A DNA stretch of 64,000 bases from the NCBI RefSeq assembly GCF_901827185.1, contig NZ_LR594671.1:3038001-3102000 (forward strand), given 5' to 3'. The position numbers and the translations under genes were made by a program. Positions 46,041 through 54,215 of the stretch are shown piece by piece. The notes below the pieces were generated by a model that did not search any database, was not told the DNA's origin, and saw only the letters and a program-made list of their open reading frames with translations. The DNA is from Variovorax sp. PBL-E5 (GTDB taxonomy: Bacteria; Pseudomonadota; Gammaproteobacteria; Burkholderiales; Burkholderiaceae_C). Position 1 is the first letter of the stretch; each line of letters opens with the position of its first letter.

Positions 46041-47096
46041 CTATGCCCGCATGCGCGCGTCCACGCCCGGATCCGGACGCGGCGCGGCATCGCCGGCCGG
46101 CTTCGACACGGCGCCGCCGATGCGCAGGCGCTTCGGCGGCGCCAGTGCCAGCACGCGTCCGAACACGCCGACCGGAAAGAACACCACCACCACCACGAAC
46201 ACGCCGCCGAGCAAGAGCAGCCAGTAGTTGCCGAAGCGCTCGGACAGCGCCGACTCGACGCTGCGCACCAGGATCGCACCGAGGAAGGCGCCCATCAGCA
46301 CGCCGCGGCCACCGACCGCGACCCAGATCAGCACCTCGGTCGACAGCGAGAAGCCGATCAGCGTCGGCGACACGAAGCCGAAGAACTTGGCGAACATCGC
46401 GCCGGCCAGTGCCGACACCATGGCCGAGAGCACGAAGGCGATGGTCTTGTGCAGCGCGACGTTGTAGCCGAGGAAGGTGGCGCGGCGGTCGTTGTCGCGC
46501 ACCGCCGCGAGCACGGTGCCGAAGGGCGTGCGCGTCAACCAGCGCAGCAGCGCATAGACGCCGAGCGCGACCGCGAAGGCCAGCAGGTACTGGGCCGTCG
46601 AGTCCGGCACGCGGTCGGCGATGAAGGCCGGCAGGTCGAGCGGCGCGATGCCGAACAGGCCGTTGTTGCCGCCGACGAAATCCCAGCGGCCGGTGGCCGT
46701 TTCGACGATCACGGCAGCGCACAGCGTGACGACGCCGAAGTAGGCGCCGGCGAGGCCGCGGCCATAGAACAGCATCGAGCCGAGCACCGCCGCCGCCAGC
46801 CCGCTGACGGCAAAGGCCAGCATCAGGCCGTTGAAGGTGCTGGGCGCGATGCCCGGCAGCATGCCGAGCGAAGTCAGACCCATCGCATAGGCGCCGAGCC
46901 CGAAGAAGATCGCCTGCCCGAAGGACAGCACGCCCACGTGGCCCCACAGGAAGCCGAGGCCGAGCGCGAAGATGCCGTAGGTCATGAACTGCGCGAGCTG
47001 CGACTGCGCCCATTCGCCGAGCACCAGCGGCACCAGGCCGAGCGCGAGCCAGATGACGGGCGTCGCCCATCCGCGCGAGAGAGCGAAGCGCTTCAT
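46041..47096 (-). CDS. Branched-chain/urea-type ABC transporter permease (LivM/UrtC-like)
   Basis: A 351-residue inner-membrane permease with about ten hydrophobic helices. GFLWGHVGVLSFGQAIFFGLGAYAMG is the LivM signature and AVRDNDRRATFLGYNVALHK the conserved cytoplasmic loop. ATG at 47096 overlaps the stop of the LivH-type gene (ATGA). Given the UrtA-like binding protein in the same operon it resembles urea/short-chain amide permeases more than true branched-chain amino acid ones. Confidence 0.88.
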   Translation of the reverse strand: MKRFALSRGWATPVIWLALGLVPLVLGEWAQSQLAQFMTYGIFALGLGFLWGHVGVLSFGQAIFFGLGAYAMGLTSLGMLPGIAPSTFNGLMLAFAVSGLAAAVLGSMLFYGRGLAGAYFGVVTLCAAVIVETATGRWDFVGGNNGLFGIAPLDLPAFIADRVPDSTAQYLLAFAVALGVYALLRWLTRTPFGTVLAAVRDNDRRATFLGYNVALHKTIAFVLSAMVSALAGAMFAKFFGFVSPTLIGFSLSTEVLIWVAVGGRGVLMGAFLGAILVRSVESALSERFGNYWLLLLGGVFVVVVVFFPVGVFGRVLALAPPKRLRIGGAVSKPAGDAAPRPDPGVDARMRA

Positions 47097-47956
47097 GGCC
47101 GGCGCCTTCCGAACAGGCCGCTCGGGAACAGCCGGATGATCACGATGGCCAGCGAGAACACCACGATCTGCGCGAACACCGGATCGCGCAGCGCCGCGAG
47201 GCCGGTGCTGCCGCCGGAGATCAACGCCGCGCCGACCACCACGCCGATGAAGCTGCTGGCGCCGCCGACCAGGATCGAGAGGAAGGACGGAATCAGGAAG
47301 CCGGCACCCATCTGCGGGTCCACGCTCATCAGCGGCGCCATCGCGGCGCCCGCGAAGCCGGCCAGCGCCGCGCCCGCCATAAAGGTGCCGACGTCGAGCC
47401 GGCGCGTGTTGACGCCCAGCGAGGCGGCCATCGCGCGGTTGGCGATGACGCCGCGGATGGTCAGGCCCACGTGGGTGCGGTAGAGCAGCACGAAGGTCAG
47501 CGCCGTGAGCACCACCGAGGCGCCCATCACGAACAGCCGGTAGCCCGGATAGGCCATGCCCAGCACGCTCACCGTGACGCCCAGCGGATCGGGCACGCTC
47601 TGCGAAGTCGGGCCGAAGATCACCACGATCAGTTGCTTGAGCATCAGCGACAGGCCCCAGGTCGCGAGGATCGAATCGATGAAGCGGTGGTAGACGAAGC
47701 GCACCACCGTCTGCTCGACGATCCATCCGACCGCGGCCAGCACCAGCGGCGCGAGCAGCAGCGACCACCAGAAAGGCCAGCCGGCGCGCGTCGCGGCCAC
47801 GGCGGTGTAGGCGCCGAGCAGGAAGAACTCCCCGTGCGCCATGTTGATCACGTTCATCAGCCCGAAGATGATCACCAGCCCGAGCGCCACCAGCAGCAGC
47901 ACGAGGAAGAAGCTGGTGCTGTCGAGCACCAGGGCCAGGAAGTTCGCGGTCGTCAT
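47093..47956 (-). CDS. Branched-chain/urea-type ABC transporter permease (LivH/UrtB-like)
   Basis: A 287-residue permease with the LivH signature GLVIIFGLMNVINMAHGEFFLLGAYTA and the loop RGVIANRAMAASLGVNTRRLDV. It forms the channel with the LivM-type permease encoded immediately downstream. It is 15 bases from the LivF-type ATPase stop upstream. Confidence 0.88.
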   Translation of the reverse strand: MTTANFLALVLDSTSFFLVLLLVALGLVIIFGLMNVINMAHGEFFLLGAYTAVAATRAGWPFWWSLLLAPLVLAAVGWIVEQTVVRFVYHRFIDSILATWGLSLMLKQLIVVIFGPTSQSVPDPLGVTVSVLGMAYPGYRLFVMGASVVLTALTFVLLYRTHVGLTIRGVIANRAMAASLGVNTRRLDVGTFMAGAALAGFAGAAMAPLMSVDPQMGAGFLIPSFLSILVGGASSFIGVVVGAALISGGSTGLAALRDPVFAQIVVFSLAIVIIRLFPSGLFGRRRP

Positions 47957-47971
47957 CGGATCTTGTTCCGT

Positions 47972-48676
47972 TCAGGCGGACAGGTAGCGGCGCACCAGCG
48001 GCGCGTCGGCATGCAGCGCGTCGACCTCGGCCGCATCGGCGATCGCGCCGCTCTCGATGAAGAGGCAGCGCCCGGCCATCGCGCGCACCAGGTCGAGGTT
48101 CTGTTCGACCAGCAGCACCGCCAGGCCCTGCTCGGCCGCGATGCGCCGGATGGTGGCGCCGATCTCCATCACGATCGAAGGCTGGATGCCTTCGGAGGGC
48201 TCGTCGAGCAGCAGCAGCTGCGGCCGGCCGACCAGCGCACGCATGATCGCCAGTTGCTGCTGCTGGCCGCCGGACATGGTGCCGGCGCGCTGGCGCCGCC
48301 GCTCGGCCAGCACCGGAAAAGTGGTCCAGGCCCACTCGGGCAAGGTGCGCGACAGGCCGGGCTTGCCGAGCACACCCATCATCAGATTCTCCTCGACCGA
48401 GAAGTCGGCAAAGATGTCGCGCCCCTGCGGCACGTAGCCGACGCCGAGCTGCGCCACCTGGAAGGCGGCGCGCTTCGTCAGCTCTTGATCGTTCAATCGC
48501 ATCGAGCCGCTGAGGTGCGGCAGGTGGCCGGTGATGGCCCGCATCAGCGTCGTCTTGCCCATGCCGTTGCGCCCCATCAGCGCGGTCACGCTGCCGCGCT
48601 CGAGCGCGAGCGAGATGCCGCGCAGCACCTGGCTGCCCTTGAGGTAGCCGCCGCTGAGCTCAGTGGCCTGGAACAT
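47972..48676 (-). CDS. ABC transporter ATP-binding protein (LivF/UrtE-like)
   Basis: A 234-residue ATPase. Walker A GRNGMGKTT, the signature MSGGQQQQLAIMRAL, Walker B LLLLDEPSEGIQPS and the VEQNLDLVRAMAGR segment are typical of LivF/UrtE. The ATG at 48676 lies inside the last codons of the LivG-type gene, a 17-base overlap. Confidence 0.9.
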   Translation of the reverse strand: MFQATELSGGYLKGSQVLRGISLALERGSVTALMGRNGMGKTTLMRAITGHLPHLSGSMRLNDQELTKRAAFQVAQLGVGYVPQGRDIFADFSVEENLMMGVLGKPGLSRTLPEWAWTTFPVLAERRRQRAGTMSGGQQQQLAIMRALVGRPQLLLLDEPSEGIQPSIVMEIGATIRRIAAEQGLAVLLVEQNLDLVRAMAGRCLFIESGAIADAAEVDALHADAPLVRRYLSA

Positions 48677-49412
48677 GGCTGGCCGCTCCCAGGTAGGCTT
48701 CGCGCACTTCGGGGTCGTTGCTGACCTCGGCATAGCTGCCGCGCCGCAGCACCTTGCCGCGCAACAGCGCGATGACCTCGCATTCGAGGCCGGCGACGAA
48801 ATGCATGTCGTGCTCGATCGCGAGGATGGTTCGCTTGTGTTCGGTGGCGATGCGCCGGATCAGCGCCACGGTCTGCTGCGTCTCGCGGATCGTCATGCCC
48901 GCGGTCGGCTCATCCAGCAGCAGCACCTGGCTGTCGCCGGCCAGCAGCATGCCGATCTCCAGCCATTGCTTCTCGCCATGCGCGAGTTCTTCCGCGATCA
49001 GGTCGGCCCGGTGGCGCAGGCCGATCACCTCGAGCAGTTCCGCGAGACGCTGCAGATGCGCGCGCGTGCCGAGCCGGCGCCAGGGCGCGACGCGCACCAT
49101 CAGCGCGGCCTCGAGATTCTCGGCCACGCTGAGCGTCGGGCAGATGCTCGGCGCCTGGAACTTGCGCAGCACGCCCAGGCGCGCGATGCGCTGCGGCGCC
49201 AGGCCGGTGATGTCGCGGCCATCGAACCAGACCGTGCCGGCCGTCGGCGCGAGGTCGCCGCTGATGACCGCCAGGAGCGTCGACTTGCCGCAGCCGTTGG
49301 GCCCGACGATGCAGTAGATCTGCCCGGCCGCCAGCGCGAGGTCGACGCCTTCGAGCGCACGCACGCCGCCGAAGTGCTTCTGCACGCCCCGCACTTCGAG
49401 CAGCGCCGTCAT
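48660..49412 (-). CDS. ABC transporter ATP-binding protein (LivG/UrtD-like)
   Basis: A 250-residue ATPase. VRGVQKHFGGVRALEGVDL, Walker A GPNGCGKST, LRKFQAPSICPTLSVAENL, signature ELAHGEKQWLEIGMLLA and Walker B LLLDEPTAGMT fit the UrtD branch, in which the signature reads S/A-H-G-E/Q-K. This supports a urea/amide-type importer. The start is 2 bases after the stop of the binding-protein gene. Confidence 0.9.
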   Translation of the reverse strand: MTALLEVRGVQKHFGGVRALEGVDLALAAGQIYCIVGPNGCGKSTLLAVISGDLAPTAGTVWFDGRDITGLAPQRIARLGVLRKFQAPSICPTLSVAENLEAALMVRVAPWRRLGTRAHLQRLAELLEVIGLRHRADLIAEELAHGEKQWLEIGMLLAGDSQVLLLDEPTAGMTIRETQQTVALIRRIATEHKRTILAIEHDMHFVAGLECEVIALLRGKVLRRGSYAEVSNDPEVREAYLGAASHVPGH

Positions 49413-49414
49413 GC

Positions 49415-50611
49415 TCAGGCCTTGGTGCACTGGGACGGAGCGACCACGCGGCCGACGTCCTGCAGCAGGTCGAGGCTGCCGGCCTTGGCCACCGAGATCA
49501 CGGTGTTCAGGTCGACATGGCGGTCGCTGGCGCGCAGATAGACGTCGCCGTTGCCGGTCGGGATCGTCTGGTCCAGCATCGCATCGCTGACCTTCTCCTT
49601 GTCGGCGGTCTTGGCGCGCTGCACGCCGCCGAAGTACAGGCGCATCAGGTTGTAGTGCGCATAGAGGTTGTTCGACACGATGGTCTGCGGACCGAAATGG
49701 TCGCGCACCTTCTTCACGAAGGCGACCGCCTCGGGCTTCTTCAGCGTCGAGGTGAAGCTGGAGACGGTCACGATGTCGTCGGACTCCTGCGTCGACAGGC
49801 CGGCGAGGTAGTTCTCGCTGAAGCCGAAGAACAGCACGCGCAGCTTCTTCTTGAGGCCGGCGCCGGTGAACTGCTTGATCAGCGTCACCGCATCCGCGCC
49901 GACGACGCTCACCACCAGCGTGTCGGCGCCCGAGGCCTCGATCTTGCGCAGCGTGCTGGCGTAGTCCTTGATGCCGAAGGGCACGTATTCCTCGCCCAGC
50001 ACCGTGGCGCCGTTCTTCTGCGCCGAGGCGCGCACCGCCTCGTTCATGCGCTTGGGCCAGATGTAGTCGCTGCCGATCAGGTAGAGCTTCTTGCCGACGT
50101 TCTTGCTCGCGTAGCCGATCAGCGGATCGACCCAGGCGGCGGGCAGCGCCGAGAAGCAGGTGATGTAGCGGCTGCAGGTGCCGCCTTCGTAATCGGTGGC
50201 GTAGAGCAGCGGCACCTTGGCGCGCTCGATGGTCGGGCGCACGGCATCGCGCTCGGCGCTGGTGAGCGGGCCGAGGATCGCATCGACGCCATCGCGGCGG
50301 ATCAGCTCCTGCGTGCGCTCGACCGCGGTCTTGGGGTCGGTGCGGGTGTCCGAGCGCACGAACTCGACCTTGTGGCCGAGCAGGCCGCCGGCATCGTTGA
50401 TCTCGTCGATGGCCAGCTTGCCGCCCTGGAAGCCCTGCTCGCCCAGCGCCTCGAGGCCGCCCGAGAAGGGCTGCAGGATGCCGATCTTCACCGGCCCGCC
50501 GGCTGCGGCGCGCACCAGGCCGGGCAAGCCCAGCGTGGTCGTCGCCAGGGCCGCCGTGCCGGCGCGAAGAATGATGCGCCGTTGCGGCGAAACGATGCGT
50601 GGAGCCGACAT
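49415..50611 (-). CDS. Urea/short-chain amide-type ABC binding protein (UrtA/FmdD-like)
   Basis: A 398-residue periplasmic binding protein of the type 1 Leu/Ile/Val family. The N-terminus SPQRRIILRAGTAALATTTLGL has a twin-arginine-like signal. VKIGILQPFSGGLEALGEQ, the AIDEINDAGGLLGHKVEFV block and LLYATDYEGGTCSRYITCFSALPA, with its Y-E-G motif, resemble urea and short-chain amide binders rather than leucine binders. TGGAGG precedes the ATG. It is encoded next to a cysteine hydrolase of amide/ureide type. Confidence 0.86.
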   Translation of the reverse strand: MSAPRIVSPQRRIILRAGTAALATTTLGLPGLVRAAAGGPVKIGILQPFSGGLEALGEQGFQGGKLAIDEINDAGGLLGHKVEFVRSDTRTDPKTAVERTQELIRRDGVDAILGPLTSAERDAVRPTIERAKVPLLYATDYEGGTCSRYITCFSALPAAWVDPLIGYASKNVGKKLYLIGSDYIWPKRMNEAVRASAQKNGATVLGEEYVPFGIKDYASTLRKIEASGADTLVVSVVGADAVTLIKQFTGAGLKKKLRVLFFGFSENYLAGLSTQESDDIVTVSSFTSTLKKPEAVAFVKKVRDHFGPQTIVSNNLYAHYNLMRLYFGGVQRAKTADKEKVSDAMLDQTIPTGNGDVYLRASDRHVDLNTVISVAKAGSLDLLQDVGRVVAPSQCTKA

Positions 50612-50691
50612 GAGAAACCTCCAGGGTGTTCGAAAGCGAAAGAAGAGCGGATGAAGAACGAGTGGAACGGAAAGATCGGACAGCGGCCGCT

Positions 50692-51351
50692 TCAGGCGAA
50701 TTCGAAGCGGTTGCGGATCGGCCCCTGGCCGGCATAGGCGCGCGCGACCTCGGCCGAATCGCTGACCCAGCCGAAGCTGGTGGCGATGTCGAACAGCGAC
50801 GAGGTCTGCTCGCGCGCCGACGGCGCGGCCACGCAGTCCTCGGGCACGAAGACGCGGTAGCCGAGGAAGAAAGCGTCGTGCACCGTCGAGCGCACGCAGA
50901 TGTTGGTGACCACGCCCATCACGACCACGCTGTCGACCTCGAGGTCCTTCAGCGTCATGTCGAGGTCGGTGCCGAAGAAGCCCGAATAGCGCCGCTTGAT
51001 GACGTAGTGGTCGTCGGGCCGGGCCTTCAGCGCATCGACCACGCGCGAACCCCAGGTGCCCTCGATGCAGTGGCGCGCGCGCTTGAGGAATTCGCGGTCG
51101 CGGTGCACGCCGGGACGGTGCGCGTCGGTGATGAACACCACCGGCGCGCCGGCCGCGCGCGCGGCGTCGATCACCGCGAGTTGCGGACCGACGAGCTTCT
51201 CGTAGCCGGGCAGCACCATGGCGCCGCCTTCGACGCAGAAATCGTTCTCCATGTCCACCACCAGCACCGCGGTGCTGCGGGCCTCGATCATGGCCGGCTC
51301 CGAGATGCCCTTGGCCGAGAACTCATCCACCGATGCGCTTGCCTGGTTCAT
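50692..51351 (-). CDS. Isochorismatase-family cysteine hydrolase (amide/ureide hydrolase)
   Basis: A 219-residue hydrolase. The catalytic triad D33 (VLVVDMENDF), K119 (YVIKRRYSGFFGTDL) and C152 (GVVTNICVRSTVHDA) is intact, with the usual non-proline cis peptide segment V-V-T. The K-R-R-Y-S-G-F motif is shared with ureidoacrylate (RutB), biuret and N-carbamoyl hydrolases. GGAG lies 9 bases before the ATG at 51351. First gene of the minus operon with the amide-type importer, so it probably hydrolyses the imported amide or ureide to an acid and ammonia. The exact substrate is unknown. Confidence 0.86.
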   Translation of the reverse strand: MNQASASVDEFSAKGISEPAMIEARSTAVLVVDMENDFCVEGGAMVLPGYEKLVGPQLAVIDAARAAGAPVVFITDAHRPGVHRDREFLKRARHCIEGTWGSRVVDALKARPDDHYVIKRRYSGFFGTDLDMTLKDLEVDSVVVMGVVTNICVRSTVHDAFFLGYRVFVPEDCVAAPSAREQTSSLFDIATSFGWVSDSAEVARAYAGQGPIRNRFEFA

Positions 51352-51495
51352 GATTCCGATCTCCATCGTGAATGTAGTACTTACTGTATTTTCAGTGACG
51401 ATTATTCGTCGACATCCTGCCGCGCCGCTAGGTATTTTTACCGACCCGGGAACGCCGTTGCAACCCTTGTCGATTTTGTGTAGCATTCACTTCAC

Positions 51496-51521
51496 TTTGA
51501 TGTAGCAATCGCTACATCAAA
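51496..51521. promoter_or_regulatory. Perfect 11-bp inverted repeat, candidate operator
   Basis: TTTGATGTAGC (51496-51506) and GCTACATCAAA (51511-51521) form a perfect dyad with a 4-base centre (AATC). An additional TGTAGC half-site lies at 51479-51484. The dyad is 24 bases upstream of the ferredoxin ATG and 145 bases upstream of the divergent hydrolase ATG, with no U-run after it, so it is an operator and not a terminator. The TetR regulator at the far end of the hydrolase operon is the obvious candidate binder (inference). Confidence 0.6.
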
Positions 51522-51545
51522 TGCAAGGACACCAAGGAATGAACC

Positions 51546-51881
51546 ATGACCCACGTCGTCTCGGACAGCTGCATCCACTGCAAATACACCGACTGCGTCG
51601 ACGTCTGTCCGGTCGACTGCTTTCACGAAGGTCCCGATTTCCTGATCATCGATCCCGACGAATGCATCGACTGCGCGGTCTGCATTCCGGAGTGCCCGGT
51701 CAACGCGATCTACGCTGAAGAAGATCTGCCGGCCGACCAGCAGCACTTCACCGCGCTGAATGCGAAGTTCGTGAAGATCTGGCCCGTGCTCGTGAAGAAG
51801 CACGAGCCGCTCCCGGAGGCCGAGGCGTGGAAGGACAAGAAGGACAAGCTCGACACGCTCACCCTTCCGCAGGAAGCCTGA
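51546..51881 (+). CDS. fdxA: 7Fe ferredoxin (FdxA-type)
   Basis: A 111-residue ferredoxin carrying one [3Fe-4S] and one [4Fe-4S] cluster. Cysteines C9, C17, C21, C40, C43, C46 and C50 match the Azotobacter FdI pattern, with extra C12 and C25. The C-terminal roughly 50 residues are the charged extension usual for this type. An essential electron carrier in many proteobacteria; here it sits alone, divergent from the hydrolase operon. Confidence 0.94.
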   Translation: MTHVVSDSCIHCKYTDCVDVCPVDCFHEGPDFLIIDPDECIDCAVCIPECPVNAIYAEEDLPADQQHFTALNAKFVKIWPVLVKKHEPLPEAEAWKDKKDKLDTLTLPQEA

Positions 51882-51897
51882 CGACGGTGCGCGTCAG
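51878..51897. terminator. Possible bidirectional hairpin between convergent genes
   Basis: CTGACG (51878-51883) and CGTCAG (51892-51897) form a 6-bp stem with an 8-base loop that spans both convergent stop codons (ferredoxin 51879-51881, TIM-barrel gene 51894-51896). There is no T-run, so termination is uncertain. Confidence 0.25.
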
Positions 51898-52928
51898 AGG
51901 ACGCCGGCTGCATCCAGCGCCACGGCCTCGTCCCATGCGCTGCGGATGAAGCGTGCCGCCGCGACGTTCTGCTCGAACAGGTCGTAGCGAGCGTTCAGTC
52001 CGTAGTCGGGCAGGTTGATCATCTCGGTGGTGAGGTATTTCAGCGGGCTGGCCGGGTTGCGCACGTGGTGCCTCAGCACCTTGCGGATCGCCTCCTTCGA
52101 GGGTTCGAGCAGGTAAGCGCTCCACGCGGAGTGCCATTGCCCGGGCGCCGGCTTGACGAAGGGGTACTGGATGCCGCGGCCGAATGCACCCTCTTCGTCC
52201 TTCCACCAGAGGTTCAGCGGCTGGTTCGGCGCGGCCGAGCGCAGCTGGGCCCAGACCACGATGTCGCGATCCAGCCAGCGCTCGCACAGCGAATGCCTCT
52301 CGAAGGGATCGAGCACGAGCGCGCCCGATTCGACCTGCGCGCGCACGCCCGAGCGCTCCAGTTCCTCCGGATTGCCGATCTTGAAATTCACGTGGCTGTA
52401 GTCGAGCGTGAAGTTGAAGGGCACGCCGCGCCGCTGCACGGCATCGGCGATCTCTTCGACGCGCAGGAATTCCTCGGTCCACATGTTGACGTGCAGCTCG
52501 AAGGCCGGCGCGACACCGAGCTTCATGCCCGCGTCGTAGACATCGAGGTAGTGCGCCACGATCTCTTCATCGCCGAGCCGATGGCCGTCCGCGTGGTGCG
52601 TGAAGGTCATGATGTTGTGGCATGCGGCGCCGACCTCCTTGCAGATCGCGAGGTTGTCGCGCAGCAGCGCATCGTCCGCGCCGAGCCGGTAGAACCAGCT
52701 GCCGGTGTGCACGGGCAGGTCGAACTCGCGCATGGCGGCGAGGTAGTCGTCGAGGTTGCTGCGCAGCGGCAGGCGGTCGAAGTAATCGAAGACGCCGGAT
52801 TCGGCGACCAGCCTGAACTGCTCGCGGATCGGAAGTTCCTCCAGTCCCACCGGCCGGTCCAGGCCGGAGCGCTGCGCACCGCGGCCGTTGCATCCGATCA
52901 GGGGCCGTCGGTGTTCGTTGTTCGACAT
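51894..52928 (-). CDS. Xylose-isomerase-like TIM-barrel protein
   Basis: A 344-residue protein of the AP-endonuclease-2/sugar epimerase barrel superfamily. Likely metal ligands appear in AFELHVNMWTEE (E, H) and NFTLDYSHVNF (D, H). It is longer than typical epimerases and has a distinctive C-terminal part (LNLWWKDEEGAFGRGIQYPF, RHHVRNPASPLKYLTTEMI). GAAAGGA lies before the ATG at 52928. In an operon with a Rieske oxygenase and a binding protein, it may act on a non-sugar substrate such as a ring-cleavage or cyclitol-like compound. Function not assigned. Confidence 0.72.
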   Translation of the reverse strand: MSNNEHRRPLIGCNGRGAQRSGLDRPVGLEELPIREQFRLVAESGVFDYFDRLPLRSNLDDYLAAMREFDLPVHTGSWFYRLGADDALLRDNLAICKEVGAACHNIMTFTHHADGHRLGDEEIVAHYLDVYDAGMKLGVAPAFELHVNMWTEEFLRVEEIADAVQRRGVPFNFTLDYSHVNFKIGNPEELERSGVRAQVESGALVLDPFERHSLCERWLDRDIVVWAQLRSAAPNQPLNLWWKDEEGAFGRGIQYPFVKPAPGQWHSAWSAYLLEPSKEAIRKVLRHHVRNPASPLKYLTTEMINLPDYGLNARYDLFEQNVAAARFIRSAWDEAVALDAAGVL

Positions 52929-52960
52929 GCGCGTTCCTTTCATCGAGAAGACAACGCGGG

Positions 52961-54163
52961 CTACGGCACGTGCCGCAGCTTGCGCACCGTCTCGTCCGGG
53001 GGTTGCAGCTTCGCGCCGTCGATGTACGTGCCGGACGGCATCGCGCCCTTGCCGTCCTTGATCGCGGTGCGGCCGACGAAGATGCCCAGGGTCGACTGGT
53101 TGTCCTGCGCGCGGAACCTGACCGGCCCGAAAGGCGACATGAAGCCGAGGTCCTTGAACGCGGCAACCAGCTTTTCGGAATCGGTCGAGCCGGCCTTCTG
53201 GATGCCGGCCGCCAGCGCCTTGACGGTCGCATAGGCCACCACCGAATTCAGGCGCGGATAGTCGTTGTAGCGCTTCTGGTAGGCCTGCAGGAAGCTGCGG
53301 TGCTCGGGCGTGTCGATCGCGGTGTACGGGTAGCCGGTCACGATCCAGTTCGCGGGCGCATCGTCCTTCAGCGGATCGAGGTATTCGGGCTCGCCGGTCA
53401 AGAGGCTCACCACTTCCCTGCCCTCGAACAGGCCGCGGGTCTTGCCTTCGCGCGCGAACTTCGTCAGGTCGGTGCCGAACAGCACGTTGAAGATGGCGTC
53501 GGGCTTGGCATCGGCAATGGCCTGCACCAGGCTGCCCGCATCGATCTTGCCGAAGGGCGGCGCCTGTTCGGTCACGAACTCGACATCCGGCTGCGCCTTC
53601 TTCAGTTCGTCCTTGAAGGCCGCGGCCGCGGCCTGGCCGTATTCGTAGTTGGGGTAGACGAGCGCCCAGCGCTTCTTCTTCAGCTTCGCGGCCTCGCCGA
53701 CCACCGACGCGGCCAGCGCGTAGGTGCCGGCACGCAGACGCCAGGTGTAGCGATTGCCGTTGTCCCAGACCACCTTGTCGCTCAGCGGACCGGAGGCCAG
53801 GAAGAAGATCTTGCGCTGCTTCGCGAAGTCGGTGATCGCCAGGCCGACGTGCGACAACGTGGTGCCCGCGATCAGGTCCACCTTCTCGCGCGCGACCAGT
53901 TCTTCCGCGACGCGGACCGCATCGCCCGCATTGGCGTTGTCGTCGCGAAAGACCGTCTCGAGCTTTTTGCCGAGCACGCCGCCCGCGCTGTTGATCTCGT
54001 CCTGCGCCAGCAGCCAGCCCTGCTTGTAGGGGCCCATGAGCTGGGGCAGTGCCTTGTAGCTGTTGATCTCGCCGATCTTGATGGTGTCCTGGGCCGCGGC
54101 GCATCCGCAACCGACGACCAGGGCCATCAGGACAGCACAGCGCAGGCGAGAACTGTTCTTCAT
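52961..54163 (-). CDS. Periplasmic ABC-type substrate-binding protein (LivK family)
   Basis: A 400-residue binding protein of the Leu/Ile/Val family. The signal region KNSSRLRCAVLMALVVGCGCAAAQ has a cysteine pair but no clean lipobox. The mature part starts IKIGEINSYKALPQLMGPYKQGWLLAQDEIN, with AGTTLSHVGLAITDFAKQRKIFFLASGPLSD and a YPNYEYGQAAAAAFKDELK hinge. No permease or ATPase genes accompany it. It may share the LivHMGF-type channel encoded at 46041-49412 or one elsewhere. Confidence 0.86.
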   Translation of the reverse strand: MKNSSRLRCAVLMALVVGCGCAAAQDTIKIGEINSYKALPQLMGPYKQGWLLAQDEINSAGGVLGKKLETVFRDDNANAGDAVRVAEELVAREKVDLIAGTTLSHVGLAITDFAKQRKIFFLASGPLSDKVVWDNGNRYTWRLRAGTYALAASVVGEAAKLKKKRWALVYPNYEYGQAAAAAFKDELKKAQPDVEFVTEQAPPFGKIDAGSLVQAIADAKPDAIFNVLFGTDLTKFAREGKTRGLFEGREVVSLLTGEPEYLDPLKDDAPANWIVTGYPYTAIDTPEHRSFLQAYQKRYNDYPRLNSVVAYATVKALAAGIQKAGSTDSEKLVAAFKDLGFMSPFGPVRFRAQDNQSTLGIFVGRTAIKDGKGAMPSGTYIDGAKLQPPDETVRKLRHVP

Positions 54164-54215
54164 CGTGGCACCTCGTGGAATGGATTCGTGGATGGAGGGA
54201 TGGCGCGGCGGCCGT

